Assembly (NCBI RefSeq): GCF_900107795.1
Contig: NZ_FNRL01000002.1
Location: 372,001 to 436,000 of the forward strand
Length of the DNA: 64,000 nt
Direction: 5' to 3'
From: Chitinophaga terrae (ex Kim and Jung 2007)
GTDB lineage: Bacteria > Bacteroidota > Bacteroidia > Chitinophagales > Chitinophagaceae
Positions within the stretch are counted from its first letter, which is position 1; each line of letters starts with the position of its first letter. Shown here piece after piece: positions 24,577 through 33,383 of the stretch. The translations under genes and the position numbers were made by a program. The notes below the pieces were generated by a model. The model saw only the letters and a program-made list of their open reading frames with translations, made no database searches and was not told the DNA's origin.

Positions 24577-25308
24577 ATGGATAAGAGAGCCTTTCTCAAA
24601 CTGACTGGTCTTGCCGGCGCCGCAATCATTAGCGGTCCATTAAGTAGCCTGGCCGCTACAGGAGCAACATCCGGTGTCCCTGCTTTTAAAGCTGATCCTA
24701 AAGCCCCCTTCGTGTTACCTCCGCTTCCATACGGTTACGAAGCGCTGGAACCGCATATCGATAAACTCACGATGGAGATCCACCACGATAAGCACCACGC
24801 AGCTTATGTAAAGAACTTAAACGATAATATTGCCAATACCCCTTTCGCTAACCTGACGCTTGAAGAGATCCAGCACCAGGTAACGGAAAAGGACAAGGCT
24901 ATACGAAATAACGGAGGCGGACACTATAACCACTCTCTTTTCTGGACCTTATTATCACCTACCAAAAAAACTCCGTCTGCTAAACTGAAGAACGCTATCA
25001 ACGGGGCTTTCGGCAGCTGGGAGGCTTTCCAGACCAAGTTTAACGATGCCGCCAAATCAGTGTTCGGCTCAGGTTGGGCATGGCTGATCGTAACACCTGA
25101 CAAGAAACTTGCCGTTACCACCACTCCAAACCAGGACAACCCGCTCATGCATAACCTGGTTAAAGACAAAGGTACGCCGATCCTGGCCCTGGATGTATGG
25201 GAACATGCCTATTACCTGAAACATCAGAACAAAAGGCCCGAATACATCGAAGCCTTCTGGAACGTAGTGAACTGGGACGAAGTAGAAAAACTCTACAACA
25301 AAGCGTAA
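24577..25308 (+). CDS. sodA: Exported Mn/Fe superoxide dismutase
   Basis: A 243-residue enzyme that converts superoxide to hydrogen peroxide and oxygen. The dismutase domain (about 44-243) keeps all four metal ligands: H69 (EIHHDKHH), H119 (HYNHSLFW), D206 and H210 (LDVWEHAYY). Gly at GGGHYNH plus Gln186 in PNQDNPL is the pattern of Mn or cambialistic enzymes, so the metal is probably Mn. The first 27 residues are not part of the enzyme: DKRAFLKLTG followed by a hydrophobic stretch and an Ala-rich site resembles a Tat signal with Lys-Arg in place of Arg-Arg, suggesting a periplasmic enzyme. It is a single gene; its stop lies inside the palindromic repeat that separates it from the convergent glycosyltransferase. 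Confidence 0.92.
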   Translation: MDKRAFLKLTGLAGAAIISGPLSSLAATGATSGVPAFKADPKAPFVLPPLPYGYEALEPHIDKLTMEIHHDKHHAAYVKNLNDNIANTPFANLTLEEIQHQVTEKDKAIRNNGGGHYNHSLFWTLLSPTKKTPSAKLKNAINGAFGSWEAFQTKFNDAAKSVFGSGWAWLIVTPDKKLAVTTTPNQDNPLMHNLVKDKGTPILALDVWEHAYYLKHQNKRPEYIEAFWNVVNWDEVEKLYNKA

Positions 25309-25522
25309 TTTCACGCAAAGGGGTTTCACGCAAAGGGGCATAAGGAGCAAAGAGGCATAAGGATTTTTTTAAGAAAATAAGAAAAAAGGAAAGCAAAGGA
25401 AGCAAGGATTATGTTATATAACATTCTTCTTACTTTCTTTGCTTTCTTATTTTCTTAAAAAAATCCTTATGCCTCTTTGCTCCTTATGCCCCTTTGCGTG
25501 AAACTCCTTTGCGTGAAATTAC
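25305..25522. repeat. 218-bp near-perfect palindromic intergenic repeat (copy 1)
   Basis: The left arm starting at 25305 and the right arm ending at 25522 are reverse complements over about 79 bp with one mismatch, then diverge slightly and meet at a palindromic apex ATGTTATATAACAT. Each arm carries a TTTCACGCAAAGG unit twice and a GGATTTTTTTAAGAA block. Both flanking stop codons (dismutase TAA 25306-25308, glycosyltransferase TAA 25521-25519) fall inside the arms, so the element probably also ends transcription from both sides. A second, non-identical copy is at 35670-35884. It does not encode protein. Confidence 0.92.
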
Positions 25523-27147
25523 TTCCGCTTGAAGAATACGAAGCCGTTCTTTTCGCCGATCACTTCCAGGTTAGGGTGATGCATATAGGGTTCGCTATCA
25601 GTGATGCGGCAAATGAAGTATGTCGGTTTATCTACCTGGCCATTTAACAGCCAGTCTTCATTATAATAGTTCTTATTGGCAGGCGGTTGCTGGCGCGCAT
25701 AGTAATGCTGTGCGTAGCTATGGTAGCTCAATGCTTTTACGTATACGTCTTTGCCCTGCATGGATTCAAAGAATTCGATAGCCGCCCGCTGGGAGTAGGC
25801 TTCTATCTTAGGAACAAAATGAAGTACAGTTACCTGTATAACAACAATAGTGCTGATAAAAAGGCATAACAGGCCTTTGGTCAGCGATTGCCTGGCCAGC
25901 AATACAAGGCTGACGATCACCAGGATCACATAGCCGGCGCCGTAGGCAGTTTCGGCTACAGACCATGGAACATTCGCCTGAAGGTTGGCTACCGCGAATT
26001 TGTCGCCTATATATGGTATCAGCATATTTTTATACACTCCAACCAGCGGCAGTAAGGCAATAGCAATTCCCAGTAGGATACCTATGATGCCGATAATTGT
26101 GATATTCCAGCCTTTAAGCCGTTTCTGGCCTTCTGCCAGCAGGTATACCTGCCAGGCAGCCAGGAAGGTGAGCGGGAAATAACAAAGGGAAGAGTAGTGA
26201 ACGATCTTTGTTTTTACAATAGAGAAAAGAATAAGCACTACCCAGAACAATACCCACATCCACCTGATAAAATCTTTTAATTCCTGCCCGGTGCCGGCGG
26301 CATAGATGCTTTTACTGTTCTTCCTGTTCTGCAGCCAGGTAAAAAGGAAAGAACTGGCAGGAAAACAGCCGATCAGCAACACGATCCAGTGATAAAAGAA
26401 AGGACCGCCATGGCCGGCATCTTCCGTTGTCAGCAACCGGACCTGGTAAGCAACAAACTCATTTACAAACCACCATCCGTGGGCAATGATCTCATAGCCG
26501 AACCAGAGGAGGGTTGTAACGCAGGCCAGCAGCGCAATTACGCCAATATGGCCCAGTTTGATGCCGATCTTTCCTTTGCGGGAAATAAAGTAGATCAATA
26601 AGGTAAGCAGGGCCACCAGGATGGCAACCGGCCCTTTCGTCAGTACGGCCAGGCCGAGGAAAAAACCGCTTAAAGCAGCCAGCCGGTAAGTGTTCTTGCT
26701 ATGCGCTATAGAATATGCGAAATAGATTGCCAGGAAGATGAAGAGGTTAAAAGTAGGGTCGATGATGCCCGATTTGAAATAAAAATGAGGTAACCAGGAG
26801 CCAGCGTATACCAATGCCCACCAGGCGCCCAGCCTGTCGTTCACCAGTTTTTTGCCGATGGCAAACAGGGTGACCAGGGTAATGATGCCTACAATTGCGT
26901 TCGGGAATCTTGCTGCGAAATCATTTATCCCAAACAGTTTCATACTGAGCACCTGCATCCAGATGAACAAGGGCGGCTTTTCCCAGAAAGGCCTGAAATC
27001 AACTTGTACCTGGCTGAAATTATGTGTAACAATCATTTCGCGGGCCGCTTCGGCAAAATTGATCTCGTCCCAGTCGAACAGGTGTACAGCTCCAAGGAAT
27101 GGTATGAATAGTAACGCAGCAAAAAGGGCAATCAGCAGGTACTTCAT
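25519..27147 (-). CDS. ArnT/PMT-like glycosyltransferase (GT39/GT83 type)
   Basis: A 542-residue inner-membrane protein with about 11 hydrophobic segments. The first external loop has the catalytic-type motif FDWDE (D25, D27, E28), followed by AEAAREM and FWEKPPLFIW, all typical of ArnT and dolichyl-phosphate-mannose-protein mannosyltransferase relatives. These use a lipid-phosphate sugar donor and glycosylate lipid A, proteins or other envelope acceptors on the periplasmic side. The C-terminal 130 residues form a soluble domain (KDVYVKALSYHSYAQHYYAR in parts). It shares strand with a PAP2 phosphatase and an LptF/G permease, suggesting an envelope-lipid setting. Acceptor and sugar are unknown. 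Confidence 0.88.
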   Translation of the reverse strand: MKYLLIALFAALLFIPFLGAVHLFDWDEINFAEAAREMIVTHNFSQVQVDFRPFWEKPPLFIWMQVLSMKLFGINDFAARFPNAIVGIITLVTLFAIGKKLVNDRLGAWWALVYAGSWLPHFYFKSGIIDPTFNLFIFLAIYFAYSIAHSKNTYRLAALSGFFLGLAVLTKGPVAILVALLTLLIYFISRKGKIGIKLGHIGVIALLACVTTLLWFGYEIIAHGWWFVNEFVAYQVRLLTTEDAGHGGPFFYHWIVLLIGCFPASSFLFTWLQNRKNSKSIYAAGTGQELKDFIRWMWVLFWVVLILFSIVKTKIVHYSSLCYFPLTFLAAWQVYLLAEGQKRLKGWNITIIGIIGILLGIAIALLPLVGVYKNMLIPYIGDKFAVANLQANVPWSVAETAYGAGYVILVIVSLVLLARQSLTKGLLCLFISTIVVIQVTVLHFVPKIEAYSQRAAIEFFESMQGKDVYVKALSYHSYAQHYYARQQPPANKNYYNEDWLLNGQVDKPTYFICRITDSEPYMHHPNLEVIGEKNGFVFFKRK

Positions 27148-27252
27148 TAAAATAATCTGTTTTTCGGATGATTAAAGAAATTCATGGACTTCGTAACCAG
27201 AAAACGGACCCTCATTACAAAATCCATGAACGAAAAAATCCGAATCTGTTTA

Positions 27253-27927
27253 CTAGGTATTGGCCTGTGCCTGTAAAAGCGTTTCTGCACATACTTCCGG
27301 CGATTCTGTGGTATTCCTGAAATTGAAAAAGCCGCATATCACCGTAGTGCAAAGGGTGCCAATAATGCTGCCAACATATACGTCAGCAAAGAAATGCTGG
27401 GCAAGATATATACGGGAATACCCCGCACATAGTGCCATCAAAAATAAAAATATCCCAAAGCGTTTATTGGGAAGGATCACCGCAAGGAAACTGAAAAGTC
27501 CAAAAGCCGCAGCAGAATGGCCTGATGGAAAACTGCAACTGCTGTGTACATTTACCCAGCTGACGGTATGTACCAGGGTTGCGGATTCGTCACCAAAATA
27601 GCTGATGGGCCTTGGCGCATTGAAATAATGTTTCCCTACCTGAACGATTAATGTTACTAACAACAAGATAGCCAGACCTGAAAAAAAGAGCCTGAATTTT
27701 TGTTTTACTAACAGTAAAAGCAATACTAAGCCAAACATCAGACCATCGCCAAGATAAGTGAGGCCTGTAACGAGAATGTCTCCCCAGGAGGAGTGTCCTC
27801 CATTGATATACAGAAAGAGATCTCGTTGGCTGTAGGTTGCAAGTATGTACCCCCCTGAAATTAGGCATAACAGGTACGGCAGAAAGAAGTATGAGTTCTT
27901 TCTGAACAGTGATAACAGCGTTTTCAA
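27253..27927 (-). CDS. PAP2-family membrane phosphatase
   Basis: A 224-residue protein with about six membrane helices and the three PAP2 signatures: K99 with R106-P107 (KHYFNAPRP), PSGH (134-137) and SR…H…D (S171, R172, H178, D182). The catalytic His pair is H137 and H178. Such enzymes remove phosphate from undecaprenyl pyrophosphate, phosphatidylglycerol phosphate or lipid A. The start is a TTG at 27927, 11 nt after the LptF/LptG stop, so the two are probably co-transcribed. Lipid substrate cannot be chosen from sequence. Confidence 0.92.
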   Translation of the reverse strand: MKTLLSLFRKNSYFFLPYLLCLISGGYILATYSQRDLFLYINGGHSSWGDILVTGLTYLGDGLMFGLVLLLLLVKQKFRLFFSGLAILLLVTLIVQVGKHYFNAPRPISYFGDESATLVHTVSWVNVHSSCSFPSGHSAAAFGLFSFLAVILPNKRFGIFLFLMALCAGYSRIYLAQHFFADVYVGSIIGTLCTTVICGFFNFRNTTESPEVCAETLLQAQANT

Positions 27928-27938
27928 TTCTGTAGGTT

Positions 27939-29378
27939 TTAAGTTGTAGGTTGCTTTTTAAATCTTTGTAAGAACTTTTTTATCTTTTGAATAACGCGAA
28001 AATAATATTCTTTATTAAAAAGTTGCGAATCATTCATAGCCTTAACGATAAGGAAACCTGCTATCGGCATCAGCACGAAATTAGACAGCCACATGCCCGA
28101 CCAGGTCAGCATAACGCCGCTTCTGGCCATCTTTTCCCCTATCATGAAGAAGACGTTGAATATCACAAAGAAAATCACTGCAAATACCAATGGGGTACCT
28201 AATCCCCCTTTCCGGATAATAGAACCCAGGGGTGCTCCTATCAGGAACATGACGATACATGCTGCCGCCAGGGTGAATTTACGCTGCCATTCTACCTTGT
28301 GCATCAATACGTTACCATGTTTATCTTCATACTCTACCACCGGCTGCTCCATGCTGCCTATCATTTCCCGGGTATTCTGGAGGGCCCGTTCCAGGACGCT
28401 GCGTTTACTTTTAGCCGGCACTATTTCTTCGAAATCCTTCACTTTTAACGGTGGAGCGGAAGCCAGCCAGGCGCTGTCCTTCCATTTAAAGAAGGCAAAA
28501 CGCACCGTTACATTGGAGGTGCTGATGGTTTTGGAAAACTCTTTTTCCGCCTTCTGAAGCGAGTCGATAGCCTTGTCGAGCTGCCGTACATTCAGCATTT
28601 GATGATTAGACGCAAAAAGGTCCATATTCAGCCTGTTGAAGGCAAAGGAGCTAAGGTCGAAGGCTTTGCTATACTTCTTGAACCCTAAACGTATCATGTC
28701 GGAGGGTACGGAATAACCGCGATTGCCTCTTTCTTCATATCTCCAGCCATTTTCCAGAATAAAATACAGGAAACGTTTGTTGGCGGTAAGCACCATCTGG
28801 CCTTTTTCAGCGAAAATAACTTTATCGCCTCCCCCGCTCTGCTGATCAAAGATCATTACCTGGTGAATGGTCTGGTTGTCTTTATCTTTCTGGGCTACCT
28901 TGATGGTATAGCCGGGTATATCTTTATAGAATACGCCAGCCTTGATGTTGAAGGCCGGTTTGGAGTTGGTAATATCGTACAGCAGGGATTTTGCCTGCAG
29001 GTTGGCTACGGGGATCACATAGTTGGAGAAGAGGAAGGCGCCAACGCCAATAAAGGCGGTAACCACCAATAGAGGGGCAATAAACCGGAGCAGGGAGATG
29101 CCAGACGATTTGAGGGCTACCAGTTCAAAACTTTCGCCCAGGTTCCCGAACGTCATAATGGAAGAGAGTAATACAGCCAGCGGAAGGGCCAGTGGTACCA
29201 GGGTAGCGCTGGTATAGGAGATCAGCTGAATAATAACTACGGTGTCTAATCCTTTTCCCACCAGGTCGTCCACGTATTTCCAGAGGAACTGCATTACCAG
29301 TACGAACAAGGTAACGAAGAAGGTGGCAACAAAAGGACCGAGAAAGGTTTTTATAATTAATTTGTCGAGTTTTTTCAC
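27939..29378 (-). CDS. LptF/LptG family permease
   Basis: A 479-residue protein of the YjgP/YjgQ family. The N-terminal helices (ATFFVTLFVLVMQFLW, then a pair around 55-125) and the C-terminal helices (FTLAAACIVMFLIGAPLGSIIR in parts, LVFAVIFFVIFNVFFM, LSNFVLMPIAGFLIV) flank a beta-jellyroll periplasmic domain at about 135-330. Family signatures include LGPFVATF at the start and FLIGAPLGSIIRKGGLG near residue 395 (in parts). LptF and LptG form the membrane part of the LptB2FG exporter that moves lipopolysaccharide to the Lpt bridge. The start is GTG. The glycosyltransferase and PAP2 genes downstream fit an envelope-biogenesis unit. Whether it is LptF or LptG is unclear. Confidence 0.92.
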   Translation of the reverse strand: MKKLDKLIIKTFLGPFVATFFVTLFVLVMQFLWKYVDDLVGKGLDTVVIIQLISYTSATLVPLALPLAVLLSSIMTFGNLGESFELVALKSSGISLLRFIAPLLVVTAFIGVGAFLFSNYVIPVANLQAKSLLYDITNSKPAFNIKAGVFYKDIPGYTIKVAQKDKDNQTIHQVMIFDQQSGGGDKVIFAEKGQMVLTANKRFLYFILENGWRYEERGNRGYSVPSDMIRLGFKKYSKAFDLSSFAFNRLNMDLFASNHQMLNVRQLDKAIDSLQKAEKEFSKTISTSNVTVRFAFFKWKDSAWLASAPPLKVKDFEEIVPAKSKRSVLERALQNTREMIGSMEQPVVEYEDKHGNVLMHKVEWQRKFTLAAACIVMFLIGAPLGSIIRKGGLGTPLVFAVIFFVIFNVFFMIGEKMARSGVMLTWSGMWLSNFVLMPIAGFLIVKAMNDSQLFNKEYYFRVIQKIKKFLQRFKKQPTT

Positions 29379-29507
29379 TGATAATGCTGTATTAGAATAT
29401 TGAATCCCGACCTTCGTAAAGAACAGTACTGATCCAAGTAATTGGTAAAGTTAGTACGAATTCCCAAAGGAGGGAGCAGGATAACCTGAAAATACCGTTA
29501 AAATTAT

Positions 29508-30125
29508 ATGGAAAATTTTGATTTGACGCCGGAGGAAGCGGCTATTGCGGGAAATGCAGATTTTATCCGGCTGAAAAACAGGGTAATAGAGAAAGTTATT
29601 TTACTGTTAGGAGAATTGCAGGATGCATTGGTGAAAGTAGAAGAGGGGATAGATTTCCCGTTTGCGGCGCATTGGAAGCATTCGGGGGGCAAGATATCGA
29701 AGGGCGAGCAATACAAGGGATTTCCGTGGGTGATGATGGATTATCCGCGTTATTTCAGCAAGGAAGAAATATTTGCATTCAGAACGATGTTCTGGTGGGG
29801 GCATTATTTTATTGCAACCCTACACCTGTCTGGCGGGGCAAAAGAGCAGTTCTCTACGGCATTGAAGGATGCGTATGAACCATTAAAAGCTGGCGGATTT
29901 CAGGTTTATCTCCGGGAAGATCCCTGGGAACATGACTTTGAAAATGGTAGCTATGCTTACATAGAGGATTTAAGTTTAGAAGACTGGAATAAGTTGATTA
30001 GCCGGTATGACTTCCTTAAACTGGCTAAACGTTTCGAGATAGGAGATTGGGGAGAAATGATTTCCGGGGTGGCTACGACATATGCAACCCTGCTCGACGC
30101 ATTACATGGTAAAACTGGCTATTAA
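29508..30125 (+). CDS. Conserved hypothetical protein
   Basis: A 205-residue soluble protein with no signal peptide and no recognised motif. It is rich in aromatic residues (HWKHSGGK, PWVMMDYPRYF, FRTMFWWGHYF) and ends in a helical segment. The even codon use and alternating structure look like a real gene. Its last 4 nt overlap the end of the convergent START-like gene at 30122-30125. The function is not known to me. Confidence 0.75.
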   Translation: MENFDLTPEEAAIAGNADFIRLKNRVIEKVILLLGELQDALVKVEEGIDFPFAAHWKHSGGKISKGEQYKGFPWVMMDYPRYFSKEEIFAFRTMFWWGHYFIATLHLSGGAKEQFSTALKDAYEPLKAGGFQVYLREDPWEHDFENGSYAYIEDLSLEDWNKLISRYDFLKLAKRFEIGDWGEMISGVATTYATLLDALHGKTGY

Positions 30126-30502
30126 CTGCCGATACGGTGGAAAAGATCTTTCACCTGGTATTCCCATAGCTGGCTTTGGTCCTTCACTTCTTTCTTCTCT
30201 GCGAAATCTTTTACTACCAGGATAGTTTCGTTCGTTACTTCAGAAATTTGTATGCGGAACTCAAAAAACTCGTCTTTCGGGGCATGCGTCCAGTGCAGCC
30301 GGATAAACTCATCTTCTTCCTGTTCCATTACTTCAGCTTCTTCAGTAGTACCATTCCAGGAAAAAGAAAACACGTTATCCCTGAAGTCAACCTTATCTGC
30401 GAACCATTCCTGCAAACCAGCTGGAGTAGATAAGAACTCATACAGGATACCGGGTGAGCATCTAACCGGAAATTCTAATTCATAAAGCACTTTCTTTGAC
30501 AT
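30122..30502 (-). CDS. START-like (AHSA1-type) domain protein
   Basis: A 126-residue single-domain protein. The opening MSKKVLYELEFPVRCSP, the helix GILYEFLSTPAGLQEWFAD and the alternating strands that follow (VFSFSWNGTTEEAEV, FIRLHWTH, FFEFRIQISEV) fit the helix-grip fold of START/AHSA1 proteins, and it ends in a long C-terminal helix. Bacteroidota carry a widespread copy of this small protein, usually annotated START-like domain-containing. Members bind hydrophobic ligands or client proteins; the ligand here is unknown. The gene is convergent with, and overlaps by 4 nt, the hypothetical gene at 29508-30125. Confidence 0.8.
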   Translation of the reverse strand: MSKKVLYELEFPVRCSPGILYEFLSTPAGLQEWFADKVDFRDNVFSFSWNGTTEEAEVMEQEEDEFIRLHWTHAPKDEFFEFRIQISEVTNETILVVKDFAEKKEVKDQSQLWEYQVKDLFHRIGS

Positions 30503-30866
30503 CTCTCAAATAATTAGTAAATCAATATCATCCAGTTGCAATTATAGAAAATATTTTACTCTGTCAAAATTATTTGTGGTTTTTTTTTATACTATCCTGG
30601 AAATGCCCGGAATACCTAAAGAAAATCACATATATTACGGAAATAATAAATACAGATTTTGCATATATTGGCTACTTTCGCCCTTTGCCCCCATAGTGGC
30701 GAATTTCCGCGACAATTGCAAGCCCTTAACGATCAATCGATTTTATTTGGAAATACTTTAAAACAAACAGATTTTTTTTGGTCGCTATCTAAAAAAAGTT
30801 ATTTTTGTCAGGCATTCATCAAATCTTAACTTTTTATTAACCTGTAACTGTTCCGACTCTATGTCA
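30503..30866. other. Intergenic region upstream of rpoD
   Basis: About 360 bases, very AT-rich, between the divergent START-like gene and rpoD. It contains the rpoD promoter (30777-30807). A 61-codon frame at 30576-30761 has atypical composition and no start context, and is not accepted as a gene. No hairpin or RNA gene was recognised. Confidence 0.5.
30777..30807 (+). promoter_or_regulatory. rpoD promoter
   Basis: TTTG (30777-30780), a 19-nt spacer and TATTTTTG (30800-30807) form a perfect Bacteroidota primary-sigma promoter. It implies autoregulation of rpoD by its own product and a leader of about 50 nt. Confidence 0.85.
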
Positions 30867-31733
30867 ATGCGCCAACTAAAAATCACAAAGTCCATTACCA
30901 ACAGGGAATCGCAATCCCTGGAGAAGTACTTGCAGGAAATTGGTAAAGTGGACTTGATCACGCCGGAAGAAGAAGTGAATCTGGCTATCAGGATCAAGCA
31001 GGGCGATCAGAGAGCGTTGGAAAAGCTGACAAAAGCTAATCTTCGCTTTGTGGTATCCGTTGCGAAACAGTATCAGAACCAGGGTCTTTCACTGAGTGAC
31101 CTGATCAACGAGGGTAACCTCGGGTTAATTAAAGCCGCACAACGTTTTGATGAAACACGTGGTTTTAAATTCATTTCCTACGCTGTATGGTGGATCCGTC
31201 AGTCTATCCTGCAGGCATTGGCAGAACAATCCAGGATTGTAAGACTGCCATTGAACAAAGTAGGTTTGAGTAACAAGATCAGCAAAGCGTATTCTCAGCT
31301 GGAACAGGAGTATGAAAGAGAGCCGTCGCCCGACGAACTGGCCACTATTCTGGAAATCAACACAGATGAAGTGGAAGCTACCTTAGGCGTAGCAGCCAGG
31401 CACGTGTCTATGGACGCTCCGTTCATTGATGGAGAAGACAACTCTCTGCTGGATGTGCTGGAAAATCCGAATGCTGTAAGTGCAGATGAAGAATTGGATC
31501 ATCACGATTCATTACGTCGTGAGATCGAACGTTCACTTTCCACGTTAACAGACAGACAAAAAGATGTGATCATGCTGTACTTCGGTATTGCTGTAGAACA
31601 TCCGATGTCGCTGGAAGATATTGGCGAGAAGTTTGGCCTGACCCGCGAAAGGGTGCGCCAGATCAAAGACAAAGCTATCACCAAGCTTCGTACTACCTCC
31701 CGCAGCAAACTGCTCAGGAACTACCTGGGTTAA
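30867..31733 (+). CDS. rpoD: Primary sigma factor, Bacteroidota type
   Basis: A 288-residue sigma-70 factor. Region 1.2 opens [15 protein letters not shown]. Region 2 has [17 protein letters not shown] and the -10/-7 recognition helix [10 protein letters not shown]. Region 3 has [15 protein letters not shown] RIVRLPLN. Region 4 has the helix-turn-helix [20 protein letters not shown]. Region 1.1 is absent and the protein is much shorter than RpoD of proteobacteria, as is normal for Bacteroidota, whose primary sigma reads TTTG/TAnnTTTG promoters. The ATG at 30867 gives the family's standard MRQLKI start; the ATG at 30861 would add two residues. A perfect promoter lies upstream and two terminators follow. 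Confidence 0.96.
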   Translation: MRQLKITKSITNRESQSLEKYLQEIGKVDLITPEEEVNLAIRIKQGDQRALEKLTKANLRFVVSVAKQYQNQGLSLSDLINEGNLGLIKAAQRFDETRGFKFISYAVWWIRQSILQALAEQSRIVRLPLNKVGLSNKISKAYSQLEQEYEREPSPDELATILEINTDEVEATLGVAARHVSMDAPFIDGEDNSLLDVLENPNAVSADEELDHHDSLRREIERSLSTLTDRQKDVIMLYFGIAVEHPMSLEDIGEKFGLTRERVRQIKDKAITKLRTTSRSKLLRNYLG

Positions 31734-31798
31734 TAGTAAGAAAGCTATAGGACAACAGGCGTCAAAGCCTGCTTGACTGTCGATTGTATAAAGTTGTT

Positions 31799-31849
31799 AC
31801 AGCGAAGTACATAGCGTAATACCGCTATTGCTTCGCTGTATTTCTTTTT
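31799..31849 (+). terminator. rpoD terminator
   Basis: The outer stem ACAGCGAAG (31799-31807) / CTTCGCTGT (31831-31839) holds an inner stem ATAGCG/CGCTAT and is followed by ATTTCTTTTT. Confidence 0.85.
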
Positions 31850-31887
31850 GCAGCCCGGCCAACATACCGGGTTGCTGCTTTTTCCTT
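31850..31887 (+). terminator. Second terminator downstream of rpoD
   Basis: GCAGCCCGG (31850-31858) pairs with CCGGGTTGC (31867-31875) through one G-U pair, then TGCTTTTTCCTTT follows. It is in tandem with the hairpin just upstream. Confidence 0.75.
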
Positions 31888-31901
31888 TACACTCTTTTTG
31901 T

Positions 31902-31909
31902 TACTTTTG
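31902..31909 (+). promoter_or_regulatory. ffh -7 promoter element
   Basis: TACTTTTG matches TAnnTTTG exactly, 22 nt before the ffh start. The upstream element at the expected distance is only a T-rich stretch without TTTG. Confidence 0.6.
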
Positions 31910-31931
31910 CCATCCGTTTAAAATACCAACA

Positions 31932-33272
31932 ATGTTTGAATCATTATCAGAGAGACTCGATTCCGCGTTTAAGCAGCTTAAAGGAGAGGGTCGGATTTCG
32001 GAAATAAATATAGCGTCTACCGTTAAAGAGATCCGTCGTGCATTGGTGGATGCGGATGTGAACTATAAAATTGCTAAAGAATTTACTGATAAGGTAAAAG
32101 ATAAAGCATTGGGAGAAAAGGTATTGACTTCTATTTCTCCCGGGCAGTTGATGGTGAAGATCGTGAAGGATGAGCTGGTATCCCTGATGGGTGGTACCGA
32201 AGCGGAGCTGGATATCAAAACCAATCCAACCGTTATCCTGATCGCAGGTTTGCAGGGTTCCGGTAAAACCACGTTCTCCGGTAAACTGGCCAACTTCCTC
32301 AAAACCAAGAAGAGCAAGAAACCATTGCTGGTAGCTGCGGATATCTATCGTCCGGCGGCGATAGACCAGTTGAAAGTGCTGGGTGAACAGATAGGAGTGG
32401 AAGTCTACAGCGAGCCTGAAAACAAAAATGCTGTTCAGATCGCTGAAAACGCTATCAGGCACGCCAAAAGCAATAACAACAACGTTATCATCATCGATAC
32501 TGCCGGCCGCCTGGCCATCGACGAGCAAATGATGACCGAGGTAGCCAACGTGAAAGCAGCGGTAAAACCCCAGGAAATCCTGTTCGTAGTGGACTCCATG
32601 ACCGGCCAGGATGCGGTTAACACCGCTAAAGCGTTCAACGAACGACTGGATTTCTCCGGTGTTGTATTAACGAAACTGGATGGCGATACCCGCGGTGGTG
32701 CGGCGCTGACCATCAAATACACGGTAGAAAAGCCTATCAAGTTTGTGAGCATGGGCGAAAAACTCGATACCCTCGATGTTTTCTACCCTGAAAGGATGGC
32801 CCAGAGAATACTGGGAATGGGTGATATTACTACCCTGGTAGAACGTGCACAGGCGCAGTTCGACGAGGAGCAGGCCAAAAAACTTGAAAAGAAGATCCGC
32901 CAGAACCAGTTCGATTTCGACGACTTCAAGGAGCAATTGCAGCAGATCAAGAAAATGGGTAACCTGAAAGATCTGATGGCTATGATCCCCGGAGTTGGGA
33001 AAGCGGTTAAAGACCTGGATATCAGCGACGACGCCTTCAAAGGCATCGAAGCTATGATCAATTCAATGACCAAGGCAGAACGCGCTGATCCGGATATGAT
33101 CGATGGCAGCCGCCGTAAACGTATCGCTAAAGGCGCCGGAAAAGATATTCAGGACGTGAACCAGTTCATGAAGCAGTTCGAACAAATGAGGCAGATGATG
33201 AAGATGATGAATAAGTTCGGAATGGGCGGCGGAGGCAAAGGCCTGAAAGGGATGAAGGGAATGATGAAATAA
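31932..33272 (+). CDS. ffh: Signal recognition particle protein Ffh
   Basis: A 446-residue GTPase that binds signal sequences and 4.5S RNA and delivers ribosomes to FtsY. The N domain (1-90) opens MFESLSERLDSAFKQLKG. The G domain has the P-loop GLQGSGKTT, then DIYRPAAIDQL, DTAGR and TKLDGDTRGG. The M domain (about 300-446) is Met-rich and ends in a run of Gly, Lys and Met. The ATG at 31932 is the family start; the frame upstream to 31848 would add a leader that overlaps the terminator and the promoter. It precedes rpsP by 111 nt with its own promoter between them. Confidence 0.97.
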   Translation: MFESLSERLDSAFKQLKGEGRISEINIASTVKEIRRALVDADVNYKIAKEFTDKVKDKALGEKVLTSISPGQLMVKIVKDELVSLMGGTEAELDIKTNPTVILIAGLQGSGKTTFSGKLANFLKTKKSKKPLLVAADIYRPAAIDQLKVLGEQIGVEVYSEPENKNAVQIAENAIRHAKSNNNNVIIIDTAGRLAIDEQMMTEVANVKAAVKPQEILFVVDSMTGQDAVNTAKAFNERLDFSGVVLTKLDGDTRGGAALTIKYTVEKPIKFVSMGEKLDTLDVFYPERMAQRILGMGDITTLVERAQAQFDEEQAKKLEKKIRQNQFDFDDFKEQLQQIKKMGNLKDLMAMIPGVGKAVKDLDISDDAFKGIEAMINSMTKAERADPDMIDGSRRKRIAKGAGKDIQDVNQFMKQFEQMRQMMKMMNKFGMGGGGKGLKGMKGMMK

Positions 33273-33298
33273 TTAAATTGATTTTGATATAAATTTTT

Positions 33299-33329
33299 TT
33301 TGCAAATAAAAACTTACTGTTTACATTTG
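33299..33329 (+). promoter_or_regulatory. rpsP promoter
   Basis: TTTG (33299-33302), a 19-nt spacer and TACATTTG (33322-33329): an exact Bacteroidota primary-sigma promoter 54 nt before rpsP. Confidence 0.85.
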
Positions 33330-33383
33330 CATCCCTAATTAAACAATATTTCCTAACTCGCAAAAAATAATCTCGACTTATTT

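Noticed and set aside
25305..25522. CRISPR-like array
   Set aside because: The repeated units are arms of a palindrome, not evenly spaced direct repeats with unique spacers, and no cas gene is present.
30576..30761. 61-codon plus-strand frame upstream of rpoD
   Set aside because: Composition is unlike neighbouring proteins, it lies in an AT-rich promoter region and has no recognisable motif or start context.
31848..31931. N-terminal extension of Ffh
   Set aside because: The added 28 residues cover a terminator and a -7 promoter box, and the family start is at 31932.
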